A stretch of 64,000 nt of DNA, from NCBI RefSeq assembly GCF_002264395.1, contig NZ_NFVA01000022.1, positions 1 through 64,000 of the forward strand, written 5' to 3'. Numbering within the stretch: the stretch's first letter is position 1; every line of letters begins with the position of its first letter. Of the stretch, positions 36,637 to 45,851 are shown piece by piece. This stretch comes from Paenibacillus sp. VTT E-133291. Lineage in GTDB: Bacteria; Bacillota; Bacilli; Paenibacillales; Paenibacillaceae. A program made the position numbers and the translations under genes. The notes under the pieces were generated by a model. The model was not told where the DNA came from and did not search any database. It worked only from the letters and a program-made list of their open reading frames with translations.

Positions 36637-36676
36637 ATGCCTCACAAACCAGCAATGGATTGTGGGGCATTTTTTC
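36637..36676 (+). terminator. Terminator after the deacetylase
   Basis: Stem ATGCCTCACAA/TTGTGGGGCAT (one G-T pair), then TTTTTC. Confidence 0.85.
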
Positions 36677-36686
36677 TTGTGTCCAA

Positions 36687-36733
36687 TAAAAAAGAGCAGT
36701 CCGACCATAGATTATCTAAGGTAGACTGCTCTT
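36687..36733 (-). terminator. Terminator of ilvD
   Basis: Stem AAGAGCAGTC/GACTGCTCTT (36692-36701 and 36724-36733). On the minus strand it ends in a run of T (the A run at 36687-36693). It is 35 bases past the ilvD stop. Confidence 0.85.
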
Positions 36734-36768
36734 GTATGCAAGGAACAACTAGAATTCGGGTTTGCTAA

Positions 36769-38454
36769 TTAAATCTTCAGGACTGCACCGTTACTTGCGT
36801 TGGTAACCATTTTGGAATAGCGAGCCAGGTAACCAGTCTTAACTTTAGGCTCAAACTCTTTCCAGCCGGTACGGCGAACCGCCAAAACTTCTTCTTCAAC
36901 CAGCAATTCAATCTTACGGTTGTTGAGATCCAGTTCAATGATGTCTCCATCCTCAACAAAAGCGATTGGACCGCCTTCTGCAGCTTCTGGAGAGATATGA
37001 CCGATGCTAATTCCGCGGGAAGCCCCCGAGAAACGTCCGTCTGTAATCAGACCGACCTTAGCACCAAGACCCATCCCCACGATTAGCGAAGTAGGAGCTA
37101 GCATTTCCGGCATACCCGGTCCACCCTTTGGACCCTCATAACGAATAACGACTACATGACCTTCTTTAACCTTACCGTTAGCGATACCTTCGAGTGCGGA
37201 TTCTTGGGAATCAAAGCAGATCGCAGGACCTTTGTGATATCCACCAACAGAAGCATCAACTGCACCTACTTTAATGATGGAACCTTCTGGAGCCAGGTTG
37301 CCGTATAGGACGGCGAGACCGCCTCTTTCGGAGTAAGGATTATCGATCTTATGAATGACGGAAGTATCTTGGATTTCATGACCGATTACGTTCTCGGCTA
37401 ATGTTTTGCCGGTAACTGTCATGCAGTCTCCGTAAAGAGCACCTGGTTTCTTCAGCAATTCATTCAAGACGGCACTAACGCCGCCTGCGCGGTCCACATC
37501 TTCAATGAAAATATCGGATGCTGGAGCCAGCTTCGCCAAATAAGGAACCCGGTTAGCCACTTCGTTAATGCGTTCAAGCGGATAATCGATACCAGCTTCT
37601 TGAGCCAGGGCAAGGGTGTGCAGTACTGTGTTAGTAGAACCGCCCATTGCCATATCCAGTGCAAACGCGTTATCGAGTGATTCTTTAGTTACGATATCTC
37701 TTGGTTTAAGGTCCAACTTAATCAATTCCATCAGTTGAGTAGCAGATCTGCGTACAAATTCTCTGCGCTCATCGGCTACAGCTAGGATGGTACCATTACC
37801 TGGCAATGCCAGTCCAAGTGCCTCTGCAAGGCAGTTCATGGAGTTGGCAGTGAACATTCCTGAACAAGATCCGCAGGTAGGACAACCGAATTGTTCTAAT
37901 TCAAGTAACTCAGCATCATTGATTTTTCCAACTTGATGAGCACCTACGCCCTCGAATACGGAGGTAAGGGAGAGTTTTTTACCTTTACTGTCTACGCCGG
38001 CTTTCATTGGACCGCCACTTACGAACATGGTCGGGATGTTGACACGCAATGCGCCCATCATCATGCCTGGTGTGATTTTATCGCAGTTAGGGATGCAGAC
38101 CATGCCATCGAACCAATGCGCGGAAACGACAGTTTCCAAGGAGTCAGCGATGATCTCACGGCTTGGCAGGGAATAACGCATACCGATGTGTCCCATTGCG
38201 ATACCGTCATCAACACCGATCGTATTGAATTCGAAAGGAACGCCGCCAGCTTCACGAATCGCTTCCTTAACAATCTTACCGAACTCTTGAAGATGCACAT
38301 GACCTGGAACAATATCAATATAGGAATTGCAGACCGCAATAAACGGCTTTCCGAAATCTTCTTCTTTTACTCCGGCTGCACGCAGGAGACTACGGTGTGG
38401 AGCACGGTCAAAGCCTTTTTTAATCATGTCTGAACGCATTTTCTTGGCTGCCAT
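36769..38454 (-). CDS. ilvD: Dihydroxy-acid dehydratase
   Basis: Cytoplasmic iron-sulfur enzyme of branched-chain amino acid and pantothenate synthesis, converting 2,3-dihydroxy-isovalerate (or -methylvalerate) to the 2-oxo acid. The 561-residue protein has the cluster cysteines in [23 protein letters not shown] and [16 protein letters not shown], and the C-terminal [19 protein letters not shown]. The start is ATG 38454 after GGGGGGAATG; the frame is open to 38487 without another ribosome site. No other ilv or leu gene is nearby. A structured leader lies upstream (38538-38622). Confidence 0.97.
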   Translation of the reverse strand: MAAKKMRSDMIKKGFDRAPHRSLLRAAGVKEEDFGKPFIAVCNSYIDIVPGHVHLQEFGKIVKEAIREAGGVPFEFNTIGVDDGIAMGHIGMRYSLPSREIIADSLETVVSAHWFDGMVCIPNCDKITPGMMMGALRVNIPTMFVSGGPMKAGVDSKGKKLSLTSVFEGVGAHQVGKINDAELLELEQFGCPTCGSCSGMFTANSMNCLAEALGLALPGNGTILAVADERREFVRRSATQLMELIKLDLKPRDIVTKESLDNAFALDMAMGGSTNTVLHTLALAQEAGIDYPLERINEVANRVPYLAKLAPASDIFIEDVDRAGGVSAVLNELLKKPGALYGDCMTVTGKTLAENVIGHEIQDTSVIHKIDNPYSERGGLAVLYGNLAPEGSIIKVGAVDASVGGYHKGPAICFDSQESALEGIANGKVKEGHVVVIRYEGPKGGPGMPEMLAPTSLIVGMGLGAKVGLITDGRFSGASRGISIGHISPEAAEGGPIAFVEDGDIIELDLNNRKIELLVEEEVLAVRRTGWKEFEPKVKTGYLARYSKMVTNASNGAVLKI

Positions 38455-38460
38455 AATGAC

Positions 38461-38947
38461 ATTCCCCCCTAAATGAATTTCAATCAAATATAGTGTCGCA
38501 TTAACGCAATGAACTCCAAAGACCTGCGTATATACGGTTTATAGAAAGAACGGGGACCTGCTTCCTGAATAAGAAAAGCGATGCCGTTTCTATAAAAAAA
38601 GCCGCTGTTTTGGTATAAACAGTTACCGCCTAAAATGAACGGAGAAGTCATTGTTATTAGTGAGTCTATCACAAAGAGCACGTTTTTTCTACCGGACAAT
38701 GTGAGATTTGTCGATTGACGAAGAGCGTGGGAAGTGAAGGAAAAGCCCATTTTCGTAAGGAAAGTGCTTTATTTGGAAATAGATCAGGGTTCTGATGGAT
38801 CTATTTGCCACTCTAGACAACTTTAGGAGAGCTGAGTATGATGGGAATTATTATTTTATGGGAGGTGCTGGAAAATCGGGATTCGTCTACAATTACCGCC
38901 GTGGTAGATTGTTTGTACGGGGATGAATAGCTAAGGAGGAAAAGAGA
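38461..38947. other. Intergenic region between ilvD and GH43
   Basis: About 490 bases between divergent genes, without a supported gene. The ilvD-proximal part holds the leader hairpins described at 38538-38622. The part from about 38650 to 38930 shows no clear sigma-A promoter or operator for the GH43 gene; only its ribosome site AAGGAGG before 38948 is evident. Confidence 0.6.
38538..38622 (-). promoter_or_regulatory. Structured leader upstream of ilvD
   Basis: On the minus strand a hairpin CTGTTT-ATACCA-AAACAG (38622-38605) is followed after GCGGC-like bases by seven T (38600-38594). The bases right after the T run (TTTATAGAAA, 38596-38587) are complementary to TTTCTATAAA at 38547-38538. 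A terminator and a competing pairing can therefore be drawn in the leader. No T-box sequence is present. Regulation by attenuation is inferred only from these pairings. Confidence 0.4.
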
Positions 38948-39901
38948 ATGTCACAGCGTACAACTTTTTTAAATCCAATTGTAGCAAGCTCGGGAGACCC
39001 GTGGGTATTCAAACATACCGATGGCTATTATTACTTTATGGCAACGAAAGGTAAATGTCTGGAGCTGACGAGATCTAGAACATTGACCGGTCTTGCAGAG
39101 GGTGACAAGAAAGTGATCTGGTCTCCCGAACCTGGGGGCAGCTACAGTTACAATCTGTGGGCGCCGGAAATTCATCATTTGGATAACAAATGGTACATTT
39201 ACTACACTGCGAATGACGGAGGAGGCGACGAGTCTCGGCGGATTTGCGTGCTGGAAAATGAAACGGCTAATCCGCTGGAAGGACTGTGGGTATGGAGAGG
39301 TGCACTGCAGACACCTGTCTCAGGGTTGGATGGAACAGTAATGACTTTGCGGGAACAGCTGTACTTTCTGTATGCGGGATATGGTCATTTCCCTGATTAT
39401 GGGTCAGCCATATACATTATGCGAATGAGTAATCCATGGACCTTGGAAGGTGAGCAACATCTGCTCACAGCTCCAACTCTGTCATGGGAGAAGCAAGGTG
39501 GCATGGCGATTAACGAAGGTCCGGTTATTTTGCAGCGAAACAATCGTATTTTCATGGTTTATTCGGCTAGTACGACGTGGTCTGAGGATTACGCACTAGG
39601 TATGCTCACCATGAGCGAAGCAGCAGATCCTTTGCAACCGCTCTCATGGGAGAAATCAATGTCACCTGTATTCTGCAAAAGTGTTGAGAACGGGATTTTT
39701 GCTACGGGACACAATAGTTTCACCCGATCTCCTGACGGCGAGGAAGATTGGATAGTCTATCATGCGCTTCCTTCCGCTGGAGCGGATGTGTCTTTACGCG
39801 CAACCCGTATCCAGAAATTTGGCTGGAATGTGGATGGAACACCGGATTTTGGGGTACCTTGTAGTGATACGCTTGCTCAGACTGCGCCATCGGGAGAGTA
39901 A
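38948..39901 (+). CDS. GH43 family glycosidase, intracellular (probable arabinofuranosidase)
   Basis: Five-blade beta-propeller hydrolase of 317 residues without signal peptide. The catalytic residues of GH43 can be placed in SSGDPWVFKHTDGYYYF (Asp base), SGLDGTVM (pKa-modulating Asp) and INEGPVI (Glu acid). WAPEIHHLDNKWYIYY and GHNSFTRSPDGEEDW are typical of exo-alpha-1,5-L-arabinofuranosidase-like GH43. It is closely related to the catalytic part of the secreted enzyme at 47643. It precedes the importer operon and is closed by a terminator. Confidence 0.87.
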   Translation: MSQRTTFLNPIVASSGDPWVFKHTDGYYYFMATKGKCLELTRSRTLTGLAEGDKKVIWSPEPGGSYSYNLWAPEIHHLDNKWYIYYTANDGGGDESRRICVLENETANPLEGLWVWRGALQTPVSGLDGTVMTLREQLYFLYAGYGHFPDYGSAIYIMRMSNPWTLEGEQHLLTAPTLSWEKQGGMAINEGPVILQRNNRIFMVYSASTTWSEDYALGMLTMSEAADPLQPLSWEKSMSPVFCKSVENGIFATGHNSFTRSPDGEEDWIVYHALPSAGADVSLRATRIQKFGWNVDGTPDFGVPCSDTLAQTAPSGE

Positions 39902-39926
39902 CATTAAAACATAAAATCAAGATTGA

Positions 39927-39971
39927 AAAGGCCGTTTATTACAGGAAAACTGTAATGAATGGCCTTTTCAT
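39927..39971 (+). terminator. Terminator after intracellular GH43
   Basis: Long stem AAAAGGCCGTTTATTACAG (39927-39945) with 39950-39968, two mismatches, loop GAAA, with a T-rich end. Confidence 0.85.
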
Positions 39972-40142
39972 TTAATGTGGATATTTTTAATCGTCGTCCA
40001 TAATAATTGACGGAAAACGCCTGATTAATAAGGGTTATTTCATAAATGTGTAGATTTGTTGGTATGTTTTTTAATAGATTTGTAGCGTGATATAGTCATA
40101 TATTTATTTGAGGAAAGTTCATAAGGTTACAAAAATATTGTA

Positions 40143-40156
40143 TGAAAGCGTTGACA
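40143..40156 (+). promoter_or_regulatory. cre-like site over the -35 of the Lpl-type operon
   Basis: TGAAAGCGTTGACA matches the cre consensus at 13 of 14 positions and includes the -35 hexamer TTGACA of the promoter at 40151-40179. Binding would block RNA polymerase, which fits glucose repression. Confidence 0.5.
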
Positions 40157-40179
40157 TTTTGATTTTGGATGCTTATAAT
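40151..40179 (+). promoter_or_regulatory. Consensus promoter of the second importer operon
   Basis: TTGACA at 40151-40156, 17-base spacer, TATAAT at 40174-40179. This is a perfect sigma-A match, so control must be mostly by repression. Confidence 0.8.
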
Positions 40180-40189
40180 TCGATCTGAG

Positions 40190-40206
40190 ATACAGAAAAA
40201 CTGTAT
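40190..40206 (+). promoter_or_regulatory. Palindromic operator candidate just after the start point
   Basis: ATACAGAAAAACTGTAT is a perfect palindrome with a 5-base centre, placed at about +4 to +20 of the promoter at 40151-40179. The ArsR-type regulator at 49182 is the nearest candidate to bind it. Confidence 0.45.
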
Positions 40207-40305
40207 TAATCAAGGGGAGCTATCTACGTGGCAAAAAGGGCGTGGTTCCAAGCTTTGGATTTGCTTAAGGCGTTGTGGCAAATATTTTATAGTGGGAGGT
40301 TAAGT

Positions 40306-42051
40306 ATGAAGAACAATGCAAAGCGTTATTTTAGTCTTTTATTTGTGTTAATACTGATCATTTCGACTGTAACAGCATGTAGTGGCAACAGTGCAAACAA
40401 TGGGGCGGATAAAGGTGTCTCCAACAACAAAGAGAAAGAGAGCACAGCCAAAGACCCGGTTGATTTTACAGATATCAGCGCGGACATACGCGGCAATACA
40501 GCCCCAACCCAAGAGCAAATCGACGAAGTTAATCATTCCTTGAATGATACATACCTCGGCGACGTCTTCGATGAAGTCATTCCAAATGATTACTCAGCTT
40601 ACCCTGTTAAAGGTGATGTGGTTCTGGATGTATGGATGCCTGCGAATTCTAATATTCCGGATATGAACAATCATGCCGTCCAGAAGCAGGTCGAGCAATT
40701 GACGGGCATCAAAGTAAACTTCATCACGCCGCCAATCGGCCAGGAAGCGGATGCCTTTACGTTGATGATTTCCTCCGGTGATCTGCCAGATATTATCATT
40801 GAGCCGGGACGCTACCCAGGGGGACTTGAAGCAGGTGTAAATGACGGTGCTTATATTGATCTGACTGATCAGATGGAAAAAAATGCTCCGAACTATACGA
40901 AGTGGCGCAATTCGGATGAATCAAGAAGAAAAACCACGGTCACGGATGACGGCAAGCTGCTCGGTTTTTATGGGATTGCCCCATACTCGGAGTGGACTTG
41001 GTTTGGGACGTTGATTAAGCAGGAGGCGCTGGATAAAACTGGGCTTGAGGTTCCAAATACGATTGACGAATGGCATACCTTCCTGACAAAAGCAAAGGAA
41101 GTTGGATACAAAGCTCCACTCAATTACGGATCGACTTATGGGCAGATCTTCACCGGCATCATAAATGGTGCTTATGGAGTTTGGGATTGGACCTTCCTTG
41201 ATAAGAACGGCAAAGTAGCCTGGGGGCCGGCGCAGCCGAAAGCTAAGGAATATTTGACCACTATGCAGCAATGGAACAAAGAAGGATTGTTGAACCCGGA
41301 CTGGGCGACGGCAGATTTTAACCAAAGAATGGCCAGCGCTATTTCGGGGGACACCGCTGTGATGATGGATTCTCCGGATACGATGTGGAGTTATTGGAAA
41401 GAGCAAAGCGGAATCGACTTTGTGGGGGCGCTGAACCCGGTTCTGAATAAAGGGGATAAATCTGCTACCACATACAAGAATTTTAAAAGAGCAGGGACCG
41501 AAGCTGCGATCACTACCCAAAGTGAGAATGTGGAAGCGGCAATGGCCTGGCTTGATTTTAATTACAGTAAAAAGGGCTGGGAATTGATTAACTTTGGCGA
41601 GTATGGAACGGTACATCTAATTGATGAGGCGGGAATGCCTTATTATCCGGAGAACAGCTATATCTATAAGGATCCTGAAGGTCAGCCGGTATCGACTACG
41701 TTATTCAAATACCGTATGCATAATTGGCCGAATATCCGTGACGAGCATCATGCCAATCCGCTGATTGCTACCAAAGGAAGCTACTCCGGAGATATCCGGA
41801 AATACTGGACTGAGAATATGGATACCAGCATGGCCATGCCGCCGATTTCCTTTACCAAAGAGGAGGCCTCACGGGAAGCTGAACTTGGTAACCAATTGTC
41901 AACTCTACGTGGAGAGTATTTTGCAAAGATTGTAATGGGAGAATTGTCGGTTGATGCCTATGATAAGTTCTTGAAAGAAGCTCAGAATATGGGACTGGAT
42001 GAATTCTTAAATATCCATCAGGCAGCCTTAGATCGATATAACAAACGATAG
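40306..42051 (+). CDS. ABC importer solute-binding lipoprotein (LplA/YtcQ type)
   Basis: Large extracellular sugar-binding lipoprotein of 581 residues. Lipobox TVTAC gives Cys25; the mature part has VVLDVWMPANSNIPD and SGDLPDIIIEPGRYPGG. Proteins of this size pair with Lpl/Ytc-type permeases and usually bind plant cell-wall oligosaccharides. The start is ATG 40306 with GGGAGG; the frame opens at 40228 but without a signal peptide there. It is followed after 11 bases by the permease genes. Likely ligand: an oligosaccharide processed by the GH2/GH43 enzymes downstream. Confidence 0.9.
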   Translation: MKNNAKRYFSLLFVLILIISTVTACSGNSANNGADKGVSNNKEKESTAKDPVDFTDISADIRGNTAPTQEQIDEVNHSLNDTYLGDVFDEVIPNDYSAYPVKGDVVLDVWMPANSNIPDMNNHAVQKQVEQLTGIKVNFITPPIGQEADAFTLMISSGDLPDIIIEPGRYPGGLEAGVNDGAYIDLTDQMEKNAPNYTKWRNSDESRRKTTVTDDGKLLGFYGIAPYSEWTWFGTLIKQEALDKTGLEVPNTIDEWHTFLTKAKEVGYKAPLNYGSTYGQIFTGIINGAYGVWDWTFLDKNGKVAWGPAQPKAKEYLTTMQQWNKEGLLNPDWATADFNQRMASAISGDTAVMMDSPDTMWSYWKEQSGIDFVGALNPVLNKGDKSATTYKNFKRAGTEAAITTQSENVEAAMAWLDFNYSKKGWELINFGEYGTVHLIDEAGMPYYPENSYIYKDPEGQPVSTTLFKYRMHNWPNIRDEHHANPLIATKGSYSGDIRKYWTENMDTSMAMPPISFTKEEASREAELGNQLSTLRGEYFAKIVMGELSVDAYDKFLKEAQNMGLDEFLNIHQAALDRYNKR

Positions 42052-42062
42052 GTGGTTGTTTT

Positions 42063-43034
42063 ATGGAGATATTAAGAAAAAATAGAGAAATAAAGCCGAT
42101 TCCTGAGTTCGCTAAACCTAAAAATACCAAGCTAGTGATTAAGAAAGATTTGAAAAAAAACTGGTTTGTATATCTGTTGGCCGTTCCTGTAGTGGCGTGG
42201 TTCCTGATTTTCTGCTACGGGCCGATGTGGGGGGTTATGATCGCTTTTAAGGATTTTAAACCCCTGCTGGGGTTTGGCCAGAGCGAGTGGGTAGGGTTCA
42301 AGCACTTTATTGATTTCTTCCAAGGTCCGTATTTTTGGAGAGTTGTTAAGAATACCTTGCTGCTTAATGTTTGGGGAATCGTCTTCGGATTTACAGCGCC
42401 GATTATTTTAGCTTTAATGCTGAATGAAATTCGTGGGGCTAAGTTTAAGAAAACCGTTCAAACCATTACCTATATGCCTCACTTTATTTCACTCGTGGTT
42501 GTCTGCGGGATCATCCATATTTTTGCTGCGGATGAAGGGATTATTACGCAAATCCTGCAATTTATTACCGGAAAAGAATATTCTTCACTGCTCGGATATT
42601 CTTCTTTCTTCCGGCCGCTTTATACATTCTCTGGCATTTGGCAGAGCATTGGTTGGGACAGTATCATTTACCTCGCTGCGATGAGCTCAATTGATACTTC
42701 TTTATATGAAGCAGCTGAAATCGATGGCGTAGGAAGAATAAAGAAAATGTGGCATATTACATTGCCGCAGATTAGCCCGGTGATCATCATCTTGTTCATT
42801 TTTGCAATTGGAGGGTTAATGTCATCCGGCTACGAGAAAATTATTCTGCTATACAATCCTCTGATTTACGATACTGCTGATGTCATTGCATCTTATGTTT
42901 ACCGTCGCGGCTTAAGAGAAGCCAGTCTCAGTTATTCTACGGCGGTGGGGTTAATCAGTTCGATTGTTAACTTCGGGCTACTGTGGATGACCAATAGTAT
43001 AGCCAAACGCAGATCCGAGGCCAGCTTATGGTAA
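42063..43034 (+). CDS. ABC importer permease, LplB/YteP type
   Basis: Inner-membrane permease of 323 residues with about six helices. Typical opening KDLKKNWFVYLLAVPVVAWF with PMWGVMIAFKDFKP, and the EAA loop EAAEIDGVGRIKKMW near residue 217. It works with the next gene; transport energy must come from an ATPase coded elsewhere. Third residue onward overlaps nothing; the spacing of 11 and 15 bases to its neighbours indicates one operon. Confidence 0.93.
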   Translation: MEILRKNREIKPIPEFAKPKNTKLVIKKDLKKNWFVYLLAVPVVAWFLIFCYGPMWGVMIAFKDFKPLLGFGQSEWVGFKHFIDFFQGPYFWRVVKNTLLLNVWGIVFGFTAPIILALMLNEIRGAKFKKTVQTITYMPHFISLVVVCGIIHIFAADEGIITQILQFITGKEYSSLLGYSSFFRPLYTFSGIWQSIGWDSIIYLAAMSSIDTSLYEAAEIDGVGRIKKMWHITLPQISPVIIILFIFAIGGLMSSGYEKIILLYNPLIYDTADVIASYVYRRGLREASLSYSTAVGLISSIVNFGLLWMTNSIAKRRSEASLW

Positions 43035-43049
43035 GAAAGAGGGACAGCC

Positions 43050-43985
43050 ATGAAAGATAATCTGCAGCCTAAATCGAAAAAAATCAGAAAGCATAGATCC
43101 ACAGGGGACAGAATATTCGACTATTCACTGTATGCCTTATTAACCGCATTAACGCTGGTGTGCTTTTATCCTATCCTGCATATATTGTTTGCTTCCGTCA
43201 GTGATCCTAGCTCATTAGTTGCCCATAAAGGAATCTTGCTAAGACCGCTGGGGTTCACTTTGGATGGCTATAAGCTGGTGTTTAAAGATAACAGTCTGAT
43301 CAACGGCTATAAAAACACGATTATATATGTAGGGTTAGGCACATTAGTCAACATGATCATGACCATTCTGGGAGCTTATGTATTGTCCAGACGAGGTTTG
43401 TATTTCAAAAACTTCATCATGATCCTGATTACAATCACCATGTTCTTTGGTGGCGGGTTGATTCCCTGGTTCCTATTAATGAAGGATATTGGTTTGTACA
43501 ATAATTTGTGGGCTATGATTTTGCCAAGTGCTTTAAGTACATGGAACATTATTATTTTACGAACAAGCTTTCAAGCCATTCCGCAGGAATTGGAAGAAGC
43601 GGCTACCATTGACGGGGCAAGTCAGGCCCATATTTTAACGAAAGTGATTCTGCCGCTGTCCAAAGCTACGCTGGCTGTAATCTTTTTATACTATTTAGTT
43701 GGGAATTGGAACTCATGGTTTAATGCGATGGTGTTGTTGAAGGACAGACAGCTGTTCCCGCTGCAGCTATTAATGAAGGAAATATTAGTAGCTAATGATG
43801 CAACCGCAACCTCGATCGGCAGTGCAGGCGGGGTAGTCATCGATAGTGCCCAGAGCCAGACAGCTTTCCGCGAGCTGGTTAAGTATTGTGCGATCGTCGT
43901 TTCTACGCTTCCTATATTAATGGTATATCCTTTCTTGCAAAAATATTTTGTTAAAGGTGTTTACGTAGGTTCGATCAAAGGATAG
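43050..43985 (+). CDS. ABC importer permease, LplC/YtcP type
   Basis: Partner permease of 311 residues with six predicted helices. It shows FYPILHILFASVSDPS at the N-terminus, MFFGGGLIPWFLLMKDIGLYN in the middle (split over two helices), and the EAA loop EEAATIDGASQAHIL near residue 183. Ends FLQKYFVKGVYVGSIKG, as is usual in this subfamily. It is 57 bases before the first GH2 gene. Confidence 0.93.
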   Translation: MKDNLQPKSKKIRKHRSTGDRIFDYSLYALLTALTLVCFYPILHILFASVSDPSSLVAHKGILLRPLGFTLDGYKLVFKDNSLINGYKNTIIYVGLGTLVNMIMTILGAYVLSRRGLYFKNFIMILITITMFFGGGLIPWFLLMKDIGLYNNLWAMILPSALSTWNIIILRTSFQAIPQELEEAATIDGASQAHILTKVILPLSKATLAVIFLYYLVGNWNSWFNAMVLLKDRQLFPLQLLMKEILVANDATATSIGSAGGVVIDSAQSQTAFRELVKYCAIVVSTLPILMVYPFLQKYFVKGVYVGSIKG

Positions 43986-44042
43986 CGGGCAAAACCCCCA
44001 AGTTCATCTTATATAGAATTATTAATAGGAGTGAAGTACACC

Positions 44043-45824
44043 ATGTTGACAGAAGCGAGCAGCACATCCGTTCCACGTCCAGAATATCCAAGACCCCAAT
44101 TTGCCCGTAAGGATTGGCTTAGCCTAAATGGAGAATGGGATTTTACGTTTGATGATGAAGATGTCGGTGAGGAAGAACAATGGTATCGGGCGGACATTAA
44201 GGGTCTATTTTCACGGGCTATTCAAGTGCCCTTTGCATTTCAGAGCAAGCTGAGCGGAATTGAAGATCCTTCCTTTCATGATGTTGTGTGGTATAGAAGA
44301 GCTTTCGAAGTTCCTGAGGGTTGGAACGGGAAAAGGATTGTCCTCCATTTCGGCGCCGTTGATTATTTGGCAAAAGTCTGGGTGAATGGTCAGCTGGTGG
44401 CCATGCATGAAGGCGGACATACGCCATTTCAGGCTGATATCACTCCTTCGCTAATTAAAGGAAGTAATACTATTATACTGCGCGCAGAGGATTTCAGCCG
44501 GGATGTCACTTTGCCGCGGGGCAAGCAATATTGGCTGGAACAGTCTGCTGCCATCTTCTATACCCGCACAACCGGAATCTGGCAGAGTGTCTGGCTTGAA
44601 CCGCTGTCTGCAGTGCATCTGAGCAAAGCTATGATGACACCTGATATTGACCGCAATGAAATCCGGCTTCGGACATTTCTGCAAGGATTTAAGTCTGCTG
44701 AGCAGCTCAAGCTGCGCATAACGGTATCGTATGACGGTGAAGTGATTGCAGAAGATCAATATTTGGTCCTGAATGCTGAACAGCTGCGGACTATCGGCTT
44801 GGGTGATTTTGCGGATCATGGTCTTGGACGTTTATGGAGCCCTGAGCATCCGAATTTGTATGATATTCAATTCCAATTGCTTCGAAATGAGGAAGTAATT
44901 GATGAAGCAGTGAGTTATTTCGGCATGCGCAAGGTGTCGATTGAAAATGGCAAGCTATGCTTGAATAACCGTCCATATTTCCAGAGACTGGTGCTGGATC
45001 AGGGGTACTTCCCTGACGGGATATTAACTGCACCTACAGACGAAGAGCTGAAACGTGATGCCCAGCTGACAAAGGAAATGGGTTTTAACGGGGTGAGAAA
45101 ACATCAGAAGACAGAGGACCCCCGGTTCCTGTATTGGTGTGATAAACTCGGCCTGTTGGTATGGAGTGAGGCGGCTAATGCTTATGAATATTCCGAGGCG
45201 TATGTGCGCCGCTACACGAAGGAATGGCAGGAGATCATAGAGCGCGACTATAACCATCCTTGTATCGTGACCTGGGTTCCGCTTAATGAGAGCTGGGGTG
45301 TTCCCAATGTCCAGATTGATACACGCCAGCAGCAGCACGGATTGGCAATGTATCATTTAACGAAATCCTTGGATGGGATGAGACCTGTTGTGTATAACGA
45401 TGGGTGGGAGCATATGACTACAGATCTGGTGACTATTCATGACTATGAGAGCCATCAGGAAGTGCTGGAGGAGAGATATGCCACGGCAGAATCTTCTGTA
45501 AATGCGATGCCGGCCAACCGCAAAATATTCGTCGGTGGAGCTTCGTATCAAGGCCAGCCGATTCTCGTATCCGAGTTTGGTGGAATTGCCTTCAAGAAAA
45601 GCGAGTGGGAGGGCTGGGGTTATTCTGGGGCAGAGAACGAAGAGGATTTCCTGATGAAGCTCAAGGCTGTGGTTGACCCGATGTTCACTTCCCCGGTGAT
45701 CCAAGGTTATTGCTATACACAGCTGACGGATGTCGAGCAGGAAATCAACGGACTGCTCACCTATGATAGACAGTCCAAAGCTCCGCTTGAAGCGATCCGC
45801 AATATCATGATGCATATCCAATAA
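44043..45824 (+). CDS. GH2 family glycosidase, copy 1
   Basis: Intracellular glycoside hydrolase family 2 protein of 593 residues. It has the N-terminal sugar-binding jelly roll (PRPEYPRPQF, WLSLNGEWDFTFDD, VPFAFQSKLSG), the immunoglobulin-like middle, and the TIM barrel with acid/base Glu416 in WVPLNESWG and nucleophile Glu511 in VSEFGG. The activity within GH2 (beta-galactosidase, beta-glucuronidase, arabinosidase and others) cannot be decided. The ATG at 44043 follows AGGAG; the GTG at 44031 lies inside that site. The next gene is a diverged tandem copy. Confidence 0.88.
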   Translation: MLTEASSTSVPRPEYPRPQFARKDWLSLNGEWDFTFDDEDVGEEEQWYRADIKGLFSRAIQVPFAFQSKLSGIEDPSFHDVVWYRRAFEVPEGWNGKRIVLHFGAVDYLAKVWVNGQLVAMHEGGHTPFQADITPSLIKGSNTIILRAEDFSRDVTLPRGKQYWLEQSAAIFYTRTTGIWQSVWLEPLSAVHLSKAMMTPDIDRNEIRLRTFLQGFKSAEQLKLRITVSYDGEVIAEDQYLVLNAEQLRTIGLGDFADHGLGRLWSPEHPNLYDIQFQLLRNEEVIDEAVSYFGMRKVSIENGKLCLNNRPYFQRLVLDQGYFPDGILTAPTDEELKRDAQLTKEMGFNGVRKHQKTEDPRFLYWCDKLGLLVWSEAANAYEYSEAYVRRYTKEWQEIIERDYNHPCIVTWVPLNESWGVPNVQIDTRQQQHGLAMYHLTKSLDGMRPVVYNDGWEHMTTDLVTIHDYESHQEVLEERYATAESSVNAMPANRKIFVGGASYQGQPILVSEFGGIAFKKSEWEGWGYSGAENEEDFLMKLKAVVDPMFTSPVIQGYCYTQLTDVEQEINGLLTYDRQSKAPLEAIRNIMMHIQ

Positions 45825-45851
45825 ATAACGATTACTAAAAGGAGTTACACC

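Noticed and set aside
38484..38750. 88-codon open frame upstream of ilvD
   Set aside because: It covers the leader hairpins, has no ribosome site and no recognisable protein features; it is not rich in branched-chain codons as a leader peptide would be.
40228..40305. Upstream extension of the 40306 binding protein
   Set aside because: The extra 26 codons would place the lipoprotein signal inside the protein; the ATG at 40306 has GGGAGG and starts a proper signal sequence.
41000..41616. Long open frame antisense to the 40306 binding-protein gene
   Set aside because: It is a shadow of a well-supported gene in the opposite frame, without ribosome site or membrane or domain pattern.
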